From Nitrospira sp. (GTDB lineage: Bacteria > Nitrospirota > Nitrospiria > Nitrospirales > Nitrospiraceae), in contig VGXD01000148.1 in NCBI GenBank assembly GCA_016873525.1, forward strand, positions 1 through 5,684: a stretch of DNA of 5,684 bases. Reading direction: 5' to 3'. Of this stretch, positions 5,141 to 5,684 are shown one piece after another (within the stretch, counting starts at the first letter, position 1; each line of letters opens with the position of its first letter). The notes under the pieces were generated by a model. That model did no database searches and was not told the origin of the DNA. It worked only from the letters and a program-made list of their open reading frames with translations. The translations under genes were made by a program, and so were the position numbers.

Positions 5141-5684
5141 ATGAAAGGACGGTTCAAGATAAAGGCCATCATTTTCTGGGCACTGAGTTGTATGTTCGTG
5201 AGCACGGCTCAGGCCGCCGTGGACCGCGAGAAGTTGCTCGGCGATCCGGGCGTCTACGGGACCTTCGCGGTCTTCAGCGTGGATGCAGATTGGTGGAAGC
5301 TGGACAGGGCGGCGCGAGGCGCCGCCGGCGAGGAAATGCACGGCGTGTTCCAAAAACACGCCGACAGAGTCGCGGCGGACACGTATCTCCTACGGGGGCT
5401 CTCGGATCGAGCGGACTTCATGGTGCGGATCCATTCGAGGGAGCTGTCGGACAGCCAGAATTTTCTGGTGGACCTGATGGGCACCGCCCTCGGCAAGCAC
5501 CTGAAGAACACCGTCACGTTCAACGGGATCACCAAACCACTCAACTACGTGCCCGCCTTCCCGGACGACCTGAAGGCCGCGCTCAAAACGCCGTTGGCTC
5601 CGGAGCCGAAGCCTTATGCGATCGTGATTCCGATCCGCAAAAACTCCGAGTGTGACCTAGCCGGGCTGATTTGGTCCAGATTCA
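5141..5684 (+). CDS. cld: Chlorite dismutase, N-terminal part, apparently interrupted after residue 170
   Basis: Heme enzyme that splits chlorite into chloride and O2; in nitrite oxidisers it may remove chlorite formed when nitrite oxidoreductase reduces chlorate. Residues 1-25 are a Sec signal peptide (core AIIFWALSCMFV, cleavage at AQA|A), so the protein is periplasmic. The mature part follows the long, pentameric-type Cld of Nitrospira: EKLLGDPGVYGTFAVFSVDA, DWW, YLLRGLSDRADFMVRIHSRE, LVDLMGTALGKHL, and PYAIVIPIRKNSE. These make up the N-terminal ferredoxin-like domain and the linker. The match stops at Glu170 (codon 5648-5650). In the family the next residues are Trp-Trp-Ala-Leu, leading to the proximal His ligand and distal Arg; here the frame continues CDLAGLIWSRF, which is unrelated. 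The frame stays open to the window edge, so the final length is unknown. As read, the product would lack its heme domain and be inactive. Identification of the family is firm from recalled sequence; the cause of the break is not. Confidence 0.93.
   Translation, partial: MKGRFKIKAIIFWALSCMFVSTAQAAVDREKLLGDPGVYGTFAVFSVDADWWKLDRAARGAAGEEMHGVFQKHADRVAADTYLLRGLSDRADFMVRIHSRELSDSQNFLVDLMGTALGKHLKNTVTFNGITKPLNYVPAFPDDLKAALKTPLAPEPKPYAIVIPIRKNSECDLAGLIWSRF
5651..5684. mobile_element. Sequence foreign to cld, possible end of an inserted element
   Basis: From 5651 the DNA no longer encodes Cld in any of the three forward frames. The segment starts TGTGACCTAG; many insertion sequences have ends that begin 5'-TG. 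Only 34 bases are visible, with no transposase, no second end and no target duplication, so an insertion sequence, a rearrangement or an assembly join are all possible. Confidence 0.4.

Noticed and set aside
4781..5205. Minus-strand frames in the porin-cld gap (61 and 128 codons)
   Set aside because: No ribosome sites, one runs into the cld coding region on the other strand, and the products look unlike folded proteins.
5188..5655. 155-codon plus-strand frame inside cld
   Set aside because: It is an out-of-frame reading of cld; the frame starting at 5141 has the signal peptide and Cld motifs.
5651..5684. A simple frameshift in cld as the explanation for the changed ending
   Set aside because: None of the three forward frames after 5650 encodes the expected Trp-Trp-Ala-Leu continuation, so a one- or two-base shift cannot explain it.
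1..5684. tRNA, rRNA or CRISPR array
   Set aside because: No cloverleaf-like segment, rRNA-like stretch or set of regularly spaced direct repeats was seen on either strand.

Overview
The window comes from a GC-rich bacterium, most likely a Nitrospira-type member of the Nitrospirota. The main reason is the right-hand gene: its translation reads along the chlorite dismutase that I recall from Candidatus Nitrospira defluvii, including a Sec signal peptide and the block YLLRGLSDRADFMVRIHSRE. A large alginate-export-type outer-membrane porin, also common in that lineage, sits next to it. The assignment rests on remembered family sequence, not on a database search.

From left to right, almost everything is on the minus strand. 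A frame open to the left edge (1-427) may be the 5' part of an unidentified gene. Then come a membrane acyl-CoA/acyl-lipid desaturase (524-1384) and, just upstream of it in the same direction, a glycine-rich RRM RNA-binding protein (1463-1786). Two short unknown proteins follow: 89 aa at 2030-2299 and 115 aa at 2428-2775. A gene-poor stretch (2776-3191) holds an inverted repeat and a weak promoter candidate. The porin occupies 3192-4781. After a 359-base divergent intergenic region, the only plus-strand gene, cld, starts at 5141 and runs off the right edge.

Functionally, the desaturase and the RRM protein form a pair that fits membrane-fluidity and RNA-handling responses, possibly to cold. 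They are separated by a strong GC-rich hairpin. The porin and chlorite dismutase are both cell-envelope proteins (outer membrane and periplasm) expressed divergently. Three of the minus-strand genes are followed within about 10-20 bases by a clean hairpin that lacks a U-tract.

The most notable observation is at the right edge. The Cld reading frame matches the family through Glu170 (ending at 5650) and then abruptly becomes unrelated at 5651, exactly where the conserved Trp-Trp should come. The heme-binding half of the enzyme (Trp pair, proximal His, distal Arg) is not present in the window, which suggests disruption by an insertion or rearrangement. I saw no rRNA, tRNA or CRISPR array.
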